From an uncultured Roseburia sp. (lineage in GTDB: Bacteria; Bacillota; Clostridia; Lachnospirales; Lachnospiraceae), in assembly GCA_947644305.1 (NCBI GenBank), contig CANRYS010000001.1:248001-312000 (forward strand): a stretch of DNA of 64,000 bases. The letters are read 5' to 3'. The translations under genes were made by a program, and so were the position numbers. The notes beneath the pieces were generated by a model. The model had not been told where the DNA came from. It was given only the letters and a program-made list of their open reading frames with translations, and ran no database searches. How positions within the stretch are numbered: position 1 is the first letter of the stretch; every line of letters begins with the position of its first letter. This document shows, one piece after another, positions 53,282 through 61,492 of the stretch.

Positions 53282-54424
53282 ATGTTCAGTCGGATCATAG
53301 TAAAAAATTTTAAATGCTTTAAAAATGAGACTGTGTTTGATTTTCGGAAAACGAATTATAAATTGTTGAAACAGAATACAAAGGGAAAGTTATTAAAAGG
53401 ACTTCTTTTTGTAGGGGATAATGCCTCCGGTAAGACGACAGCGATTCAACCAGTTATTTTATTATTGGACCTGCTTTTCAAAGACCGGGATATCCATTTA
53501 TTTTTATATCAATGCCTGTTTTCCAGGGAAGATGAGACATCACTAAAATATGAATTCAATATAGACGGGCATGAGATCCTCTACAGCTTTTCCTTTGATA
53601 GAAATAAATTTCTGGAAGAAACATTACAGATGGATAATCAGCCAGTTATAGAAAGAATCGGAGAGAATGCTAAGCTCTGGCTGTCAGAAAACAATACCTT
53701 TCATGAAGTAGATGAATCCATATTATTTATAAAAAAAGTATACTTTAATACCAAATTTGAAGACAATGAAATATTAAAAAAATGGTTTGCATTCTTAAAA
53801 CAATCCGTCTGCATCAATGCATATAAACGAACCATCTCTTCTTATAATGATGAATCTCTGACACTTCGGAAATATCTCGAAAAATATGGGGTTGAAGAGA
53901 TTAATTTATTTTTTAAAGACAACAACTTCAAATATTCTGTTGAGTATGCACTGGAAATTGAAGGAAAAGGGATACGGTATGAAATGTCGGAGGAAGAGGG
54001 TAAAACGCTGTTTTTTCAACGGGAAGACATCTCAGTACCGATTCCACTGTTTTTAGAATCAACAGGCAATAAGACATTAATTAATATCCTTCCGGCGATA
54101 TTACATTCTGTACAGAAGGGTGGATTACTTGTCATTGACGAATTCAGCAGTGGATTTCATAACAAATTGGAAGAATTGATTGTCCGTTATATCATGAACA
54201 ACAGCACCAACACCCAGTTGCTATTGGTATCCCATTCTACAAATTTACTTTCCAATGCACTGCTTCGTCCTGACCAAATATATTCCGTGGAAATGATGGG
54301 CGGAGAGGGCAGTGTTTTAAACCGTTTTTCAGATGAACAGCCCAGGGTTGCCCAAAATCTAGAAAAAATGTACCTGAGCGGCGTCTTTGGAGGAATACCA
54401 GAATATGAAACTGATAAAGAATAA
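53282..54424 (+). CDS. AAA/ABC-type ATPase (AAA15/RloA-like), putative phage-defence component
   Basis: A 380-residue ATPase of the SMC/OLD-like class. Walker A GDNASGKTT is at 45-53, after the NFKCF-type N-terminal strand; Walker B LLVIDE is at 282-287 and the H-loop VSHST at 316-320. Family members (AAA15, COG1106) are paired with effectors in abortive infection systems such as AbiL, RloAB and PARIS. Here the next gene encodes a TOPRIM-like protein starting 20 bases inside this one. The gene is much AT-richer than its neighbours, suggesting horizontal transfer. Assignment to a named system needs structural or profile comparison. Confidence 0.75.
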   Translation: MFSRIIVKNFKCFKNETVFDFRKTNYKLLKQNTKGKLLKGLLFVGDNASGKTTAIQPVILLLDLLFKDRDIHLFLYQCLFSREDETSLKYEFNIDGHEILYSFSFDRNKFLEETLQMDNQPVIERIGENAKLWLSENNTFHEVDESILFIKKVYFNTKFEDNEILKKWFAFLKQSVCINAYKRTISSYNDESLTLRKYLEKYGVEEINLFFKDNNFKYSVEYALEIEGKGIRYEMSEEEGKTLFFQREDISVPIPLFLESTGNKTLINILPAILHSVQKGGLLVIDEFSSGFHNKLEELIVRYIMNNSTNTQLLLVSHSTNLLSNALLRPDQIYSVEMMGGEGSVLNRFSDEQPRVAQNLEKMYLSGVFGGIPEYETDKE

Positions 54425-55157
54425 AAGAGTCGGCAAAATTTTATTTATTGTGGAAGGAAGCAGACACGAATTTTCATTAATTAAAACGATCTTTGAAGAC
54501 CTTCTGGGGTATCAGAGAATTGAAAAGAGACGGAATAAGGCAACTTATTATAAAAGCCAGACCGATAGCCATAGTATCGTCGCTGTGATCAATACAAAGA
54601 CTTCCCATATCGGTTCAATCAATGAAACTGATTATCTCGATACCATTTATGCTGAATTAATTGAGCGATATTCATTTGATGTAACCAATGCTGCTGTATA
54701 TTATATTTTTGATCGTGATTCAAAATCAAATACTGATTCTCAATTTATCTTAAACCTGCTTCATAGATTGAAGAATTCTCGGGAAAATGAAGACAGTATG
54801 ATGGGGGGAATTTTAATTTTGAGTTATCCCTCCATTGAAGCATACGAAATTTCCCACTTTATCGATGGATCCTATAATATATGTGCATGCCTTGGAGCAG
54901 ATGCAAAACAATTCATATCGCAGCATGCAGACAAAATTGCTATGAATAAAATAAATGAACCTAGTATTTTACATGCATGCGACGAGTTCAAAAAATATTT
55001 ATCTGATCAGGGAATCGATTTCAATATTGACGATTTCTCAAGTACTAATATACATATTTTTAACAAGGAAGAAAAATATTATGAGGAAAAAAGTACGTAT
55101 TTCCTATTTTCCGTAATGTCATACATATTATTAGACTTAGGAATCATCCAGTACTAG
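54405..55157 (+). CDS. TOPRIM/RloB-like protein, putative effector of defence pair
   Basis: A 250-residue protein with TOPRIM-type signatures: IVEGSRHEF (15-23, Glu17) and YIFDRDSKS (100-108, DRD acidic cluster), the two metal-binding motifs seen in OLD, DUF4435 and RloB nucleases. The rest (SYPSIEAYEISHF near 149, then a helical tail) resembles the RloB type, where a second Glu follows. It overlaps the ATPase gene by 20 bases; GGAGG lies 11 bases before the ATG at 54405. Its 3' end overlaps the convergent folA gene by 14 bases. Probable role: nuclease partner triggered in phage infection, by analogy only. Confidence 0.65.
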   Translation: MKLIKNKRVGKILFIVEGSRHEFSLIKTIFEDLLGYQRIEKRRNKATYYKSQTDSHSIVAVINTKTSHIGSINETDYLDTIYAELIERYSFDVTNAAVYYIFDRDSKSNTDSQFILNLLHRLKNSRENEDSMMGGILILSYPSIEAYEISHFIDGSYNICACLGADAKQFISQHADKIAMNKINEPSILHACDEFKKYLSDQGIDFNIDDFSSTNIHIFNKEEKYYEEKSTYFLFSVMSYILLDLGIIQY

Positions 55158-55695
55158 AGCATCGCTCATAACGATAAAACCGGAACAAAAGTTCCCCTTC
55201 CCGGAATTCCTCACTCACAGAAGCCTGCTCCCACTCTGGATCCGCCGCCAAATCTGGAAAAAAAGTATCCGCCCCCCTCTCTGCCTCAAACTGCGTGATA
55301 TAAGCGGTGGAAACGAGAGGAAGAAATTCCCGGTAAATCTCCCCACCCCCGATAATATAAATCTTTCCCGGAAAATTCTCTGCTATCTCTCGTGCCTCTT
55401 CCACGGATCCGGCTGGTACCAGCCGGGTTCCGGTATCCTCGGAGGTATACTCTCTACCGATTTCTTTTGTCTGCTCAGCCAATCCATTTCTCGTCAAAAC
55501 AATATTCGTCCGTCCAGAAAGTGGCGCACCTCCTGGAAAACTCTCCAGTGTCTTTCTTCCCATGATAACGATATTTCCCATGGTGTGCTGGCGAAAACAA
55601 GACATATCTTTCTTGCTGTGGAACAAAAGATGGTTCTTATAGCCGATTCCCCAGTTCCGGTCCACTGCCGCAATGATCTCCATTTTTTTATCCAT
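55144..55695 (-). CDS. folA: Dihydrofolate reductase
   Basis: A 183-residue DHFR. IIAAVDRNWGIGYKNHLLF (about 7-25) holds the folate-site region, MGRKTLESFPGGAPLSGRTNIVLTR near 45-69 binds NADPH, and IYIIGGGEIYREFL near 112-125 is the conserved C-terminal strand. It makes tetrahydrofolate from dihydrofolate. The start at 55695 follows ACAGGTGATGTGACTT; a second ATG four codons on lacks a ribosome site. The gene lies three bases after hflX and converges on the defence pair with a 14-base overlap. Confidence 0.95.
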   Translation of the reverse strand: MDKKMEIIAAVDRNWGIGYKNHLLFHSKKDMSCFRQHTMGNIVIMGRKTLESFPGGAPLSGRTNIVLTRNGLAEQTKEIGREYTSEDTGTRLVPAGSVEEAREIAENFPGKIYIIGGGEIYREFLPLVSTAYITQFEAERGADTFFPDLAADPEWEQASVSEEFREGELLFRFYRYERCSSTG

Positions 55696-55698
55696 AAG

Positions 55699-56988
55699 TC
55701 ACATCACCTGTCCCACATACTCCGACGGTATCGCCGCTCTCACAAAGATTCCATCTTCCGTATATTCCTCAAGTTCTAGATTTCCGTACTTGCGGATCAA
55801 TTGGATCTTCGACGCCTCATCATAGGAAAAGGTCTTCTCAATCCGAACAAATCCCGCATTCAATATATTCTCCAGCTTTTCTAGCAATTTGTCAAAGCCC
55901 TCTCGTTTTTTGGCAGAAATCCTCACCGAAGCCTCACTGGCAGCATCCCGGAATACCTGCCCGACTCCCTCCGGCAGAAGGTCGATCTTATTGAACACCG
56001 TAAGCACCGGTTTGTCCTGCACTCCCAGTTGTTTCAGCGTATCATACACCACATCCATATGAATCTCATAGTGTTCATCGGAACAATCCACTACATGAAG
56101 GATGATATCGGCGTATTTTGCCTCTTCCAGCGTACTTCGAAATGCCTGGATCAGATGATGGGGAAGCTTGTTGATAAAACCGACGGTATCGGTAAATAAA
56201 ACCTTTTGTCCGCTCTCAAATTCATAGCTTCTTGTGGTAGGATCCAGAGTAGCAAAAAGCATATTTTCTTCCAGAACCTCCGCCGCAGTCAGCGCATTGA
56301 GCAGCGTGGATTTTCCCGCATTGGTATACCCTACGATGGCCACTACCTTTACCGCATTGTTTCTCCGCTGTTTGCGCATGGTCTCTCTGGTGCTGACTAC
56401 ATTTTTAAGCTGCCGGTTCAGCATGGAGATCCGGTCTCTGATCAGACGCCGGTCCATCTCCAGTTTCTTCTCTCCCGGTCCTCTGGTACCGATCCCCCCG
56501 GTGCTTCCCGCCGCACCGCCGCCGATTCGTGACAGCGATTTGCCCAGGCCGGTGAGCCGGGACGCCCGGTACTTGAGCTGCGCCAGTTCCACCTGAAGCT
56601 TGCCCTCACTGGTTCCCGCATGGGCGGCAAAGATATCCAGGATCATCACCGTCCGGTCAATGACCTTACACTGCAGTTCTTCCTGAAGATTTCCGATCTG
56701 TGCCGGAGACAGCTCATCGTCACAAACTACCGTATCCGCCTGCAGGTTGCGGATCATCTCCCGAAGCTCTTCCAGTTTGCCCTTGCCGATATAAGTTCCG
56801 GGATGAATCCCCTCCCGGTTCTGGATCAACCGTCCCACAGTCTCGGCGCCTGCGGTCTCTGCCAGTTCTTCTAGCTCATCCAGGGAAATATCCGCCGCCG
56901 CTTCGCCGCCCTCCTGCTTTTCTCCGAGAGAGACCGCTACGAGGATCACCCTCTCCTTCCGCTCTGCTGTATCATAAAAATCCGTCAT
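55699..56988 (-). CDS. hflX: Ribosome-associated GTPase HflX
   Basis: A 429-residue GTPase. The N-terminal HflX domain contains GKGKLEELREM and CDDELSPAQIGNLQEEL, then a glycine-rich GGGAAGSTGGIGTRGPGEKKLEMDRR linker near 162-187. The G domain has G1 GYTNAGKST (about 222-230), G3 DTVGFINKLPHHLI and G4 NKID. HflX binds the 50S subunit and splits stalled ribosomes. It is transcribed with folA from a divergent promoter. AGGAGG precedes the ATG. Confidence 0.96.
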   Translation of the reverse strand: MTDFYDTAERKERVILVAVSLGEKQEGGEAAADISLDELEELAETAGAETVGRLIQNREGIHPGTYIGKGKLEELREMIRNLQADTVVCDDELSPAQIGNLQEELQCKVIDRTVMILDIFAAHAGTSEGKLQVELAQLKYRASRLTGLGKSLSRIGGGAAGSTGGIGTRGPGEKKLEMDRRLIRDRISMLNRQLKNVVSTRETMRKQRRNNAVKVVAIVGYTNAGKSTLLNALTAAEVLEENMLFATLDPTTRSYEFESGQKVLFTDTVGFINKLPHHLIQAFRSTLEEAKYADIILHVVDCSDEHYEIHMDVVYDTLKQLGVQDKPVLTVFNKIDLLPEGVGQVFRDAASEASVRISAKKREGFDKLLEKLENILNAGFVRIEKTFSYDEASKIQLIRKYGNLELEEYTEDGIFVRAAIPSEYVGQVM

Positions 56989-57038
56989 ATGGCTTGTCCT
57001 CCTAAAATCTTGCAGCTAAAACCAACTTTTTTACTATC

Positions 57039-57068
57039 ATTATAGCTTGTTATATGGTAGATATGCAA
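57039..57068 (-). promoter_or_regulatory. Promoter for hflX-folA
   Basis: TTGCAT (57068-57063) and a perfect TATAAT (57044-57039) on the minus strand, spaced by 18 bases, lie in the divergent gap 56989-57144. Confidence 0.6.
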
Positions 57069-57086
57069 TCTCTTTTTGGAAACCAT

Positions 57087-57115
57087 TTGATAAAGAATTG
57101 TATCTTTGATACAAT
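57087..57115 (+). promoter_or_regulatory. Promoter for the NUDIX gene
   Basis: TTGATA (57087-57092) and TACAAT (57110-57115) with 17-base spacing, about 30 bases before the ATG at 57145. It lies back to back with the hflX promoter. Confidence 0.6.
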
Positions 57116-57144
57116 GAAAATAATTTAAGAAAAGGAGCGCACTT

Positions 57145-57645
57145 ATGAATAAATTACCCCTTACTACCTTATGCTATATTGAAAACGAAGACAGTTTCCT
57201 AATGATGCACCGCATCAAAAAGGAAAAGGATATCAACAAAGACAAATGGATCGGCGTAGGCGGCCATTTTGAACCGGGAGAATCCCCAGATGATTGTCTC
57301 CGGCGAGAAGTTCTGGAAGAGACTGGACTGACGCTGACCGACTACCGGCTGCGGGGTATCATTACCTTTACTACCACCAACTGGCCCACCGAGTATATGT
57401 TTCTCTACACAGCCACGGCGGATACCCGCTCCGTCGCCCAGTGCAGCGAAGGGGAGCTGGTCTGGGTTCCCAAATCCGCGGTCCAGGATCTGAATCTTTG
57501 GGAGGGAGACAAAATATTTTTCCAGCTTCTGGAGGAAGAACGGGAAATGTTCTCCCTGAAACTCACCTATCAGGAGGATACCCTGGTCTCCGCGGTACTC
57601 GACGGAATTCCGCTGCCTTCTGAGAAAGACACAAATCATTCTTGA
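57145..57645 (+). CDS. NUDIX hydrolase (MutT/8-oxo-dGTP diphosphatase-like)
   Basis: A 166-residue NUDIX protein. The box GHFEPGESPDDCLRREVLEETGL (about 34-56) has the full G-x5-E-x7-R-E-x2-E-E pattern for metal binding, and RLRGIITFTTTNWPTEYMFLY follows. It is of the MutT/YtkD class that hydrolyses oxidised nucleoside triphosphates, although NUDIX substrates are hard to predict. Single gene behind its own promoter; AAGGAG seven bases before the ATG. Confidence 0.9.
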   Translation: MNKLPLTTLCYIENEDSFLMMHRIKKEKDINKDKWIGVGGHFEPGESPDDCLRREVLEETGLTLTDYRLRGIITFTTTNWPTEYMFLYTATADTRSVAQCSEGELVWVPKSAVQDLNLWEGDKIFFQLLEEEREMFSLKLTYQEDTLVSAVLDGIPLPSEKDTNHS

Positions 57646-57670
57646 CATAAAATAAAGGGATAATTATAAT
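57642..57670 (+). promoter_or_regulatory. Consensus sigma-A promoter for the sugar kinase gene
   Basis: TTGACA (57642-57647) and TATAAT (57665-57670) match the consensus exactly with 17-base spacing. The -35 overlaps the stop codon of the NUDIX gene. Confidence 0.8.
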
Positions 57671-57705
57671 CATAATTAAGCATTCTATATATGGAGGAAT
57701 AAATC

Positions 57706-58731
57706 ATGTCTAAAAAAGTTGTAACCTTTGGAGAAATCATGCTGCGTCTTGCACCAGAGGGCTATACCCGTTTCGTACAGGCTGAATCTTATGGCGCCAC
57801 CTACGGCGGCGGTGAGGCAAATGTAGCCGTTTCCCTTGCAAATTACGGAATGGACGCCAGCTTTGTCACTAAGCTGCCGGCTCATGAGATCGGACAAGCC
57901 GGTGTCAATTCTCTTCGCCGTTTTGGGGTGGACACGAAGGATATCACAAGAGGCGGTGACCGCGTCGGCATCTATTATCTTGAAAAGGGTGCCAGCCAGA
58001 GACCTTCCAAAGTCATCTATGACCGTGCTGGTTCTTCGATCGCCACTGCCACCACCGAAGATTTTAACTGGGATAAGATCTTTAATGGGGCTGACTGGTT
58101 CCATTTCACTGGTATCACTCCTGCTCTCGGTGACAATGTCGCTGCCATCTGCCTGGAAGCCTGCAAGGCAGCAAAGGCAAAAGGGATCACTGTTAGCTGT
58201 GACCTGAACTATCGAAATAAATTGTGGAGTAAAGAAAAGGCTGGAAAGGTAATGGGCGAACTGTGCCAGTACGTAGACGTCTGCATTTCCAACGAAGAAG
58301 ACGCCAATGATGTATTTGGTATCAAAGCTGCCGGAACCGATGTGACTGCCGGACAGGTAAACCACGAGGGTTACAAGGATGTGGCAAAACAGTTGGCAGA
58401 TCGCTTTGGTTTTAAAAAGGTAGCCATCACTCTGCGTACCTCCATCTCCGCCAATGACAATAAATGGGCAGCCATGCTCTACGATGGAAATGACTACTAT
58501 TTCTCAAAGCAGTACCTGATGCACATCGTAGACCGTGTGGGCGGCGGAGATTCCTTTGGTGGCGGACTGATCTACTCCTGTCTTCAGGATATGGCGCCAC
58601 AGGATATCATTGAGTTTGCCGTGGCTGCAAGCTGTCTCAAACACAGCATCGAGGGCGACTTCAATCAGGTTTCCGTAGACGAGGTTATGAAGCTGGCTGG
58701 CGGAGACGCTTCCGGCAGGGTCCAGAGATAA
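57706..58731 (+). CDS. kdgK: PfkB-family sugar kinase, 2-keto-3-deoxygluconate kinase-like
   Basis: A 341-residue ribokinase-type kinase. The N-terminal FGEIMLRLAPEG and YGGGEANVAVSLANYGMDASFVTKLP match KDG kinases. VGGGDSFGGGLIY (about 276-288) is the second PfkB signature with the catalytic Asp. The enzyme phosphorylates 2-keto-3-deoxygluconate in hexuronate breakdown; a related hexose substrate is possible since no other uronate gene is near. It is strongly promoted and ended by a classic terminator, which suggests high expression. GGAGG precedes the ATG. Confidence 0.85.
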   Translation: MSKKVVTFGEIMLRLAPEGYTRFVQAESYGATYGGGEANVAVSLANYGMDASFVTKLPAHEIGQAGVNSLRRFGVDTKDITRGGDRVGIYYLEKGASQRPSKVIYDRAGSSIATATTEDFNWDKIFNGADWFHFTGITPALGDNVAAICLEACKAAKAKGITVSCDLNYRNKLWSKEKAGKVMGELCQYVDVCISNEEDANDVFGIKAAGTDVTAGQVNHEGYKDVAKQLADRFGFKKVAITLRTSISANDNKWAAMLYDGNDYYFSKQYLMHIVDRVGGGDSFGGGLIYSCLQDMAPQDIIEFAVAASCLKHSIEGDFNQVSVDEVMKLAGGDASGRVQR

Positions 58732-58749
58732 GAAATAATTTATGATATC

Positions 58750-58796
58750 AAAAAAGAATATGTACTTTCCTCTCTGGAAAATACATATTCTTTTTT
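58750..58796 (+). terminator. Intrinsic terminator after the sugar kinase gene
   Basis: A stem of about 20 bp (AAAAAAGAATATGTA-CTTTCC pairing with GGAAAA-TACATATTCTTTTTT) with a TCTCT loop and one mismatch, flanked by A6 and T6. It can end transcription from both sides. Confidence 0.85.
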
Positions 58797-58835
58797 GTAC
58801 CCAGCCAAAAGAGAGAAAAGCGGAGAGTAATACAT

Positions 58836-59516
58836 ATGAGATTTTGTGATATATTTATCAGTTATAAAATAGGCTTAAAAAACCTTAAAAATACTATACC
58901 TTTTACCAAGTTACCCCTATATAGGAAAATTGCTGTAATAGCAACTTTTGCAATCACTATAGTTAGTGCCTTACTATTTATGTTTAAGTTATACATTGCT
59001 GGTTTAATTATTTTAAGTATCGGTATAGTATCCCTTGTGGTTTTCATCATTATTGATTCAAAGAAAAACAATCTTGAACTCATGCTCAAAGAACATTATT
59101 CACCATATTCCCAAAAACGGATGAATATGGTCATTGAGGTTCTTCACGAATATGGTATGGATGTCCATAACATTAATAAAATTGATCTATTGATTAACGA
59201 AGCACAAAAAGCTCAAATTCAAAGTGATTATTTGCTACCTCTTAAAAAACCATTCAAAATACTCGCCGCAATAATCGTGCCAATTGTTGCCTATGTTGCT
59301 GAAAAAATCGGCGATGCAGCATCTGAAAACGAAATGATTACAATGGCAGCTTCAATAATCATAATTGTTTTACTTATTTTCTCACTTATTTTTTCACTTA
59401 CACCTATTGTGAAAGATATTTTATATCGCGATTACAATAAATATGGCGAACTAATTTATGACTTAAGACAAATAAAACTTTTTTATGCAAAAGAAGATTC
59501 TTCATCTTTAAATTAA
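58836..59516 (+). CDS. Unknown four-helix membrane protein
   Basis: A 226-residue protein that I do not recognise. Two hydrophobic helices lie at about 29-50 and 53-73, followed by a polar part (74-140) with SKKNNLELMLKEHYSPYSQKRMNMVIEVLHEYGMD, then two more helices at about 142-160 and 168-192, and a basic, Tyr-rich cytoplasmic tail. The composition is AT-rich compared with the kinase gene before it. It stands alone between two terminators, with GCGGAGAG before the ATG. It may be an acquired or strain-specific gene. Confidence 0.6.
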   Translation: MRFCDIFISYKIGLKNLKNTIPFTKLPLYRKIAVIATFAITIVSALLFMFKLYIAGLIILSIGIVSLVVFIIIDSKKNNLELMLKEHYSPYSQKRMNMVIEVLHEYGMDVHNINKIDLLINEAQKAQIQSDYLLPLKKPFKILAAIIVPIVAYVAEKIGDAASENEMITMAASIIIIVLLIFSLIFSLTPIVKDILYRDYNKYGELIYDLRQIKLFYAKEDSSSLN

Positions 59517-59550
59517 ACACATAAAATAATTCCCCATAAATATTGTCATA

Positions 59551-59599
59551 GCAAAAAACAAGAGCCAAGAAACGCCATAAAATCGGCATTCATTGGCTC
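59551..59599 (-). terminator. Intrinsic terminator after the deacetylase gene
   Basis: Outer stem GAGCCAA/TTGGCTC (59593-59599 and 59562-59568) with an inner GCC/GGC pairing, followed on the minus strand by TTGTTTTTTG (59560-59551). It ends the pdaA-like transcript about 75 bases past its stop. Confidence 0.7.
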
Positions 59600-59673
59600 A
59601 TTTGTATTACTCGAACTCAGCAGCACCAGCTGGGATTCTTTTTCCTCCTGCGCCACCAAGTAAAACAAACATC

Positions 59674-60447
59674 CTACTTCCGCCAGCTCTGGGGAAAGGT
59701 ATACTCTTCTCTTTCATCCAGCGTTCCAAAGGAATAGCCTTTTTCTATGATAAGGTCTATAATCTCTCCCAGAACCTCAGAGGTGTTCTTCGTGGAGTTA
59801 GAGTCGTGAAGAAGAATAATGGGCTGGTCATACTTCTCCAGATCCTTCGCTACATTTTTATAAATGACCGCCTTCGGTACATTCTGTCCCACCGAATCTT
59901 CCCCAGAGACGTTCCAGTCATAACTCACTACGTTTTCCTTTTTTAACTTTGCCAGAAGATCATCCACGATGGGGCACACATAACCATTGTTACTTCCCCA
60001 TGGAAAACGGTGCAGCTTTGGCAGAATTCCTGTCACCTGCCGAATTCGCTCCCGACACTGGTTGAAGTCGTCAAAAAATGTCACTTCATTACAATACATC
60101 TCATCCTTTTTATGAGAAAAGGTATGAACCCCGATGCTGTGGCCTTCCTCTAATTCTCGCTTCACGATCTGTTCCCTCTCCGCAGTGATCTCATTGCCCA
60201 CAAGGAAAAACGTCGCCTTTGCCTTTTTGTTCTTCAAAGTATCCAATATGTCCGGCGTGATCTCACTGGGACCATCATCAAAGGTCAGATACGCGATCTT
60301 TTCTAATTTTTCCTCCGGATCACTGGAGGATTCCTTGAAAACTGCCACATTTTCTGCCGCCTCTTCCGGCGTATTTTTCTGAAATTCATGGAAGATCATT
60401 ACACTCAAAATACAGACGCCAAATATGTAAAATACCTTTTTCACCAT
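59674..60447 (-). CDS. Polysaccharide deacetylase, membrane-anchored
   Basis: A 257-residue protein of the CE4 (NodB) family. A single N-terminal helix (about 3-20) anchors it outside the membrane. YLTFDDGPSE (about 55-64) holds the catalytic Asp and metal Asp, HTFSHKKDEM (about 108-117) the metal histidines, RFPWGSNNGY (about 147-156) the Arg motif, and PIILLHDSN near 213 the last His. Expected substrate is peptidoglycan or a surface polymer; PgdA- or PdaA-type roles are both possible. Start at 60447 after GGGTGAT; an ATG eight codons earlier is the alternative. Confidence 0.9.
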   Translation of the reverse strand: MVKKVFYIFGVCILSVMIFHEFQKNTPEEAAENVAVFKESSSDPEEKLEKIAYLTFDDGPSEITPDILDTLKNKKAKATFFLVGNEITAEREQIVKRELEEGHSIGVHTFSHKKDEMYCNEVTFFDDFNQCRERIRQVTGILPKLHRFPWGSNNGYVCPIVDDLLAKLKKENVVSYDWNVSGEDSVGQNVPKAVIYKNVAKDLEKYDQPIILLHDSNSTKNTSEVLGEIIDLIIEKGYSFGTLDEREEYTFPQSWRK

Positions 60448-60511
60448 ATCACCCAATGAAACGATTCTCATTTTATTATATTCAGCAACAGGGAAAAGGT
60501 TCTGAAATGAT

Positions 60512-61492
60512 TTATTCTCTGACTCTCAGTGTGATTTCTCCCGTGTGAAGTACCCTAACCTGCTTCCTGCCCTCTTCCTCCAGACATTCCACCACAAGTC
60601 CGCCATCATCGTCGATATCCAGCGCTCTTCCTTCTCTCCACACATCCTGTTCCAAAAAAGAGATTTCTCTTCCAATGACATTGGAATACTCCCGGTATTC
60701 TTTCATAAAGCTGCGGTCTGTAAGATGGGAATAAATCTCCCAAAATTCATTGATGACTGCCGCAGCCAGCCGATTTCTGGGCACACTGGTATCCTTCGCC
60801 ACGCTTCCAGCCCGTTTTTCCAGATCCTGGGGAAAATCCTCAGTCTTGTAATTGATGCCGATGCCCACCACAACGGTGTCGATCTTTCCCACCTCAAAAT
60901 CCGATACTGCTTCTGTCAGTATCCCACAGATCTTTCGGTTCTCCCAATAAACATCGTTCACCCATTTGATCTGAGGACAGATTCCAAGCACCTTCTGGAT
61001 CCCGCGGCACACCGCCACGGACGCCGCCGTGGTGATCAGGATGGCATCGGAACCAGCCAGTTCTGGTTTCAGCAGTATGCTCATGTAGATGCCAGTATTC
61101 GCCGGAGAATAAAAACTTCTCCCCAGCCGTCCCTTTCCTTTTGTCTGTTCTTCCGCCAGCAAGATCGTCCCATGGACACCGTTTTCCAAGGCAATACGTT
61201 TCGCTTCGACATTAGTAGAATCAATAGTTTTATAGACTTTGATCGGAAAGTTTCGACATCTGTCGTCCAATTCCAGGCGAATTCCCTCCTCACTGAGTAC
61301 ATCCGTCATCTCCAGCAACCGATACCCCCGATTGTTTACTGCCTCGATCTGATATCCTTCACTTTTTAATGTTTTAATCGCTTTCCAGATGGAGGTCCGG
61401 GAAACTCCCAGCTCTCCGGCGAGTTCTTCTCCCGAAAGATCCTGTTCCCTGTTCGCTTCCAGGATCGAGAGCAAGTCCGTCTTTACACTCAT
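60512..61492 (-). CDS. birA: Biotin operon repressor / biotin-protein ligase
   Basis: A 326-residue bifunctional BirA. The N-terminal winged helix (LSGEELAGELGVSRTSIWKAIKTLKSEGYQI, about 19-49) binds DNA. The catalytic domain has TKGKGRLGRSFYSP near 116-129, KWVNDVYWENRKICGILTE near 184-202, and GIGINY; the small C-terminal SH3-like domain ends the protein. It biotinylates carboxylases and represses biotin genes. Its ATG overlaps the trhP stop by four bases, so it is co-transcribed with the tRNA-modification genes. Confidence 0.96.
   Translation of the reverse strand: MSVKTDLLSILEANREQDLSGEELAGELGVSRTSIWKAIKTLKSEGYQIEAVNNRGYRLLEMTDVLSEEGIRLELDDRCRNFPIKVYKTIDSTNVEAKRIALENGVHGTILLAEEQTKGKGRLGRSFYSPANTGIYMSILLKPELAGSDAILITTAASVAVCRGIQKVLGICPQIKWVNDVYWENRKICGILTEAVSDFEVGKIDTVVVGIGINYKTEDFPQDLEKRAGSVAKDTSVPRNRLAAAVINEFWEIYSHLTDRSFMKEYREYSNVIGREISFLEQDVWREGRALDIDDDGGLVVECLEEEGRKQVRVLHTGEITLRVRE

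Noticed and set aside
59608-59673. 21-codon minus-strand frame just after the deacetylase stop
   Set aside because: The only ribosome-like bases are inside the deacetylase stop region and too close; no known small protein recognised.
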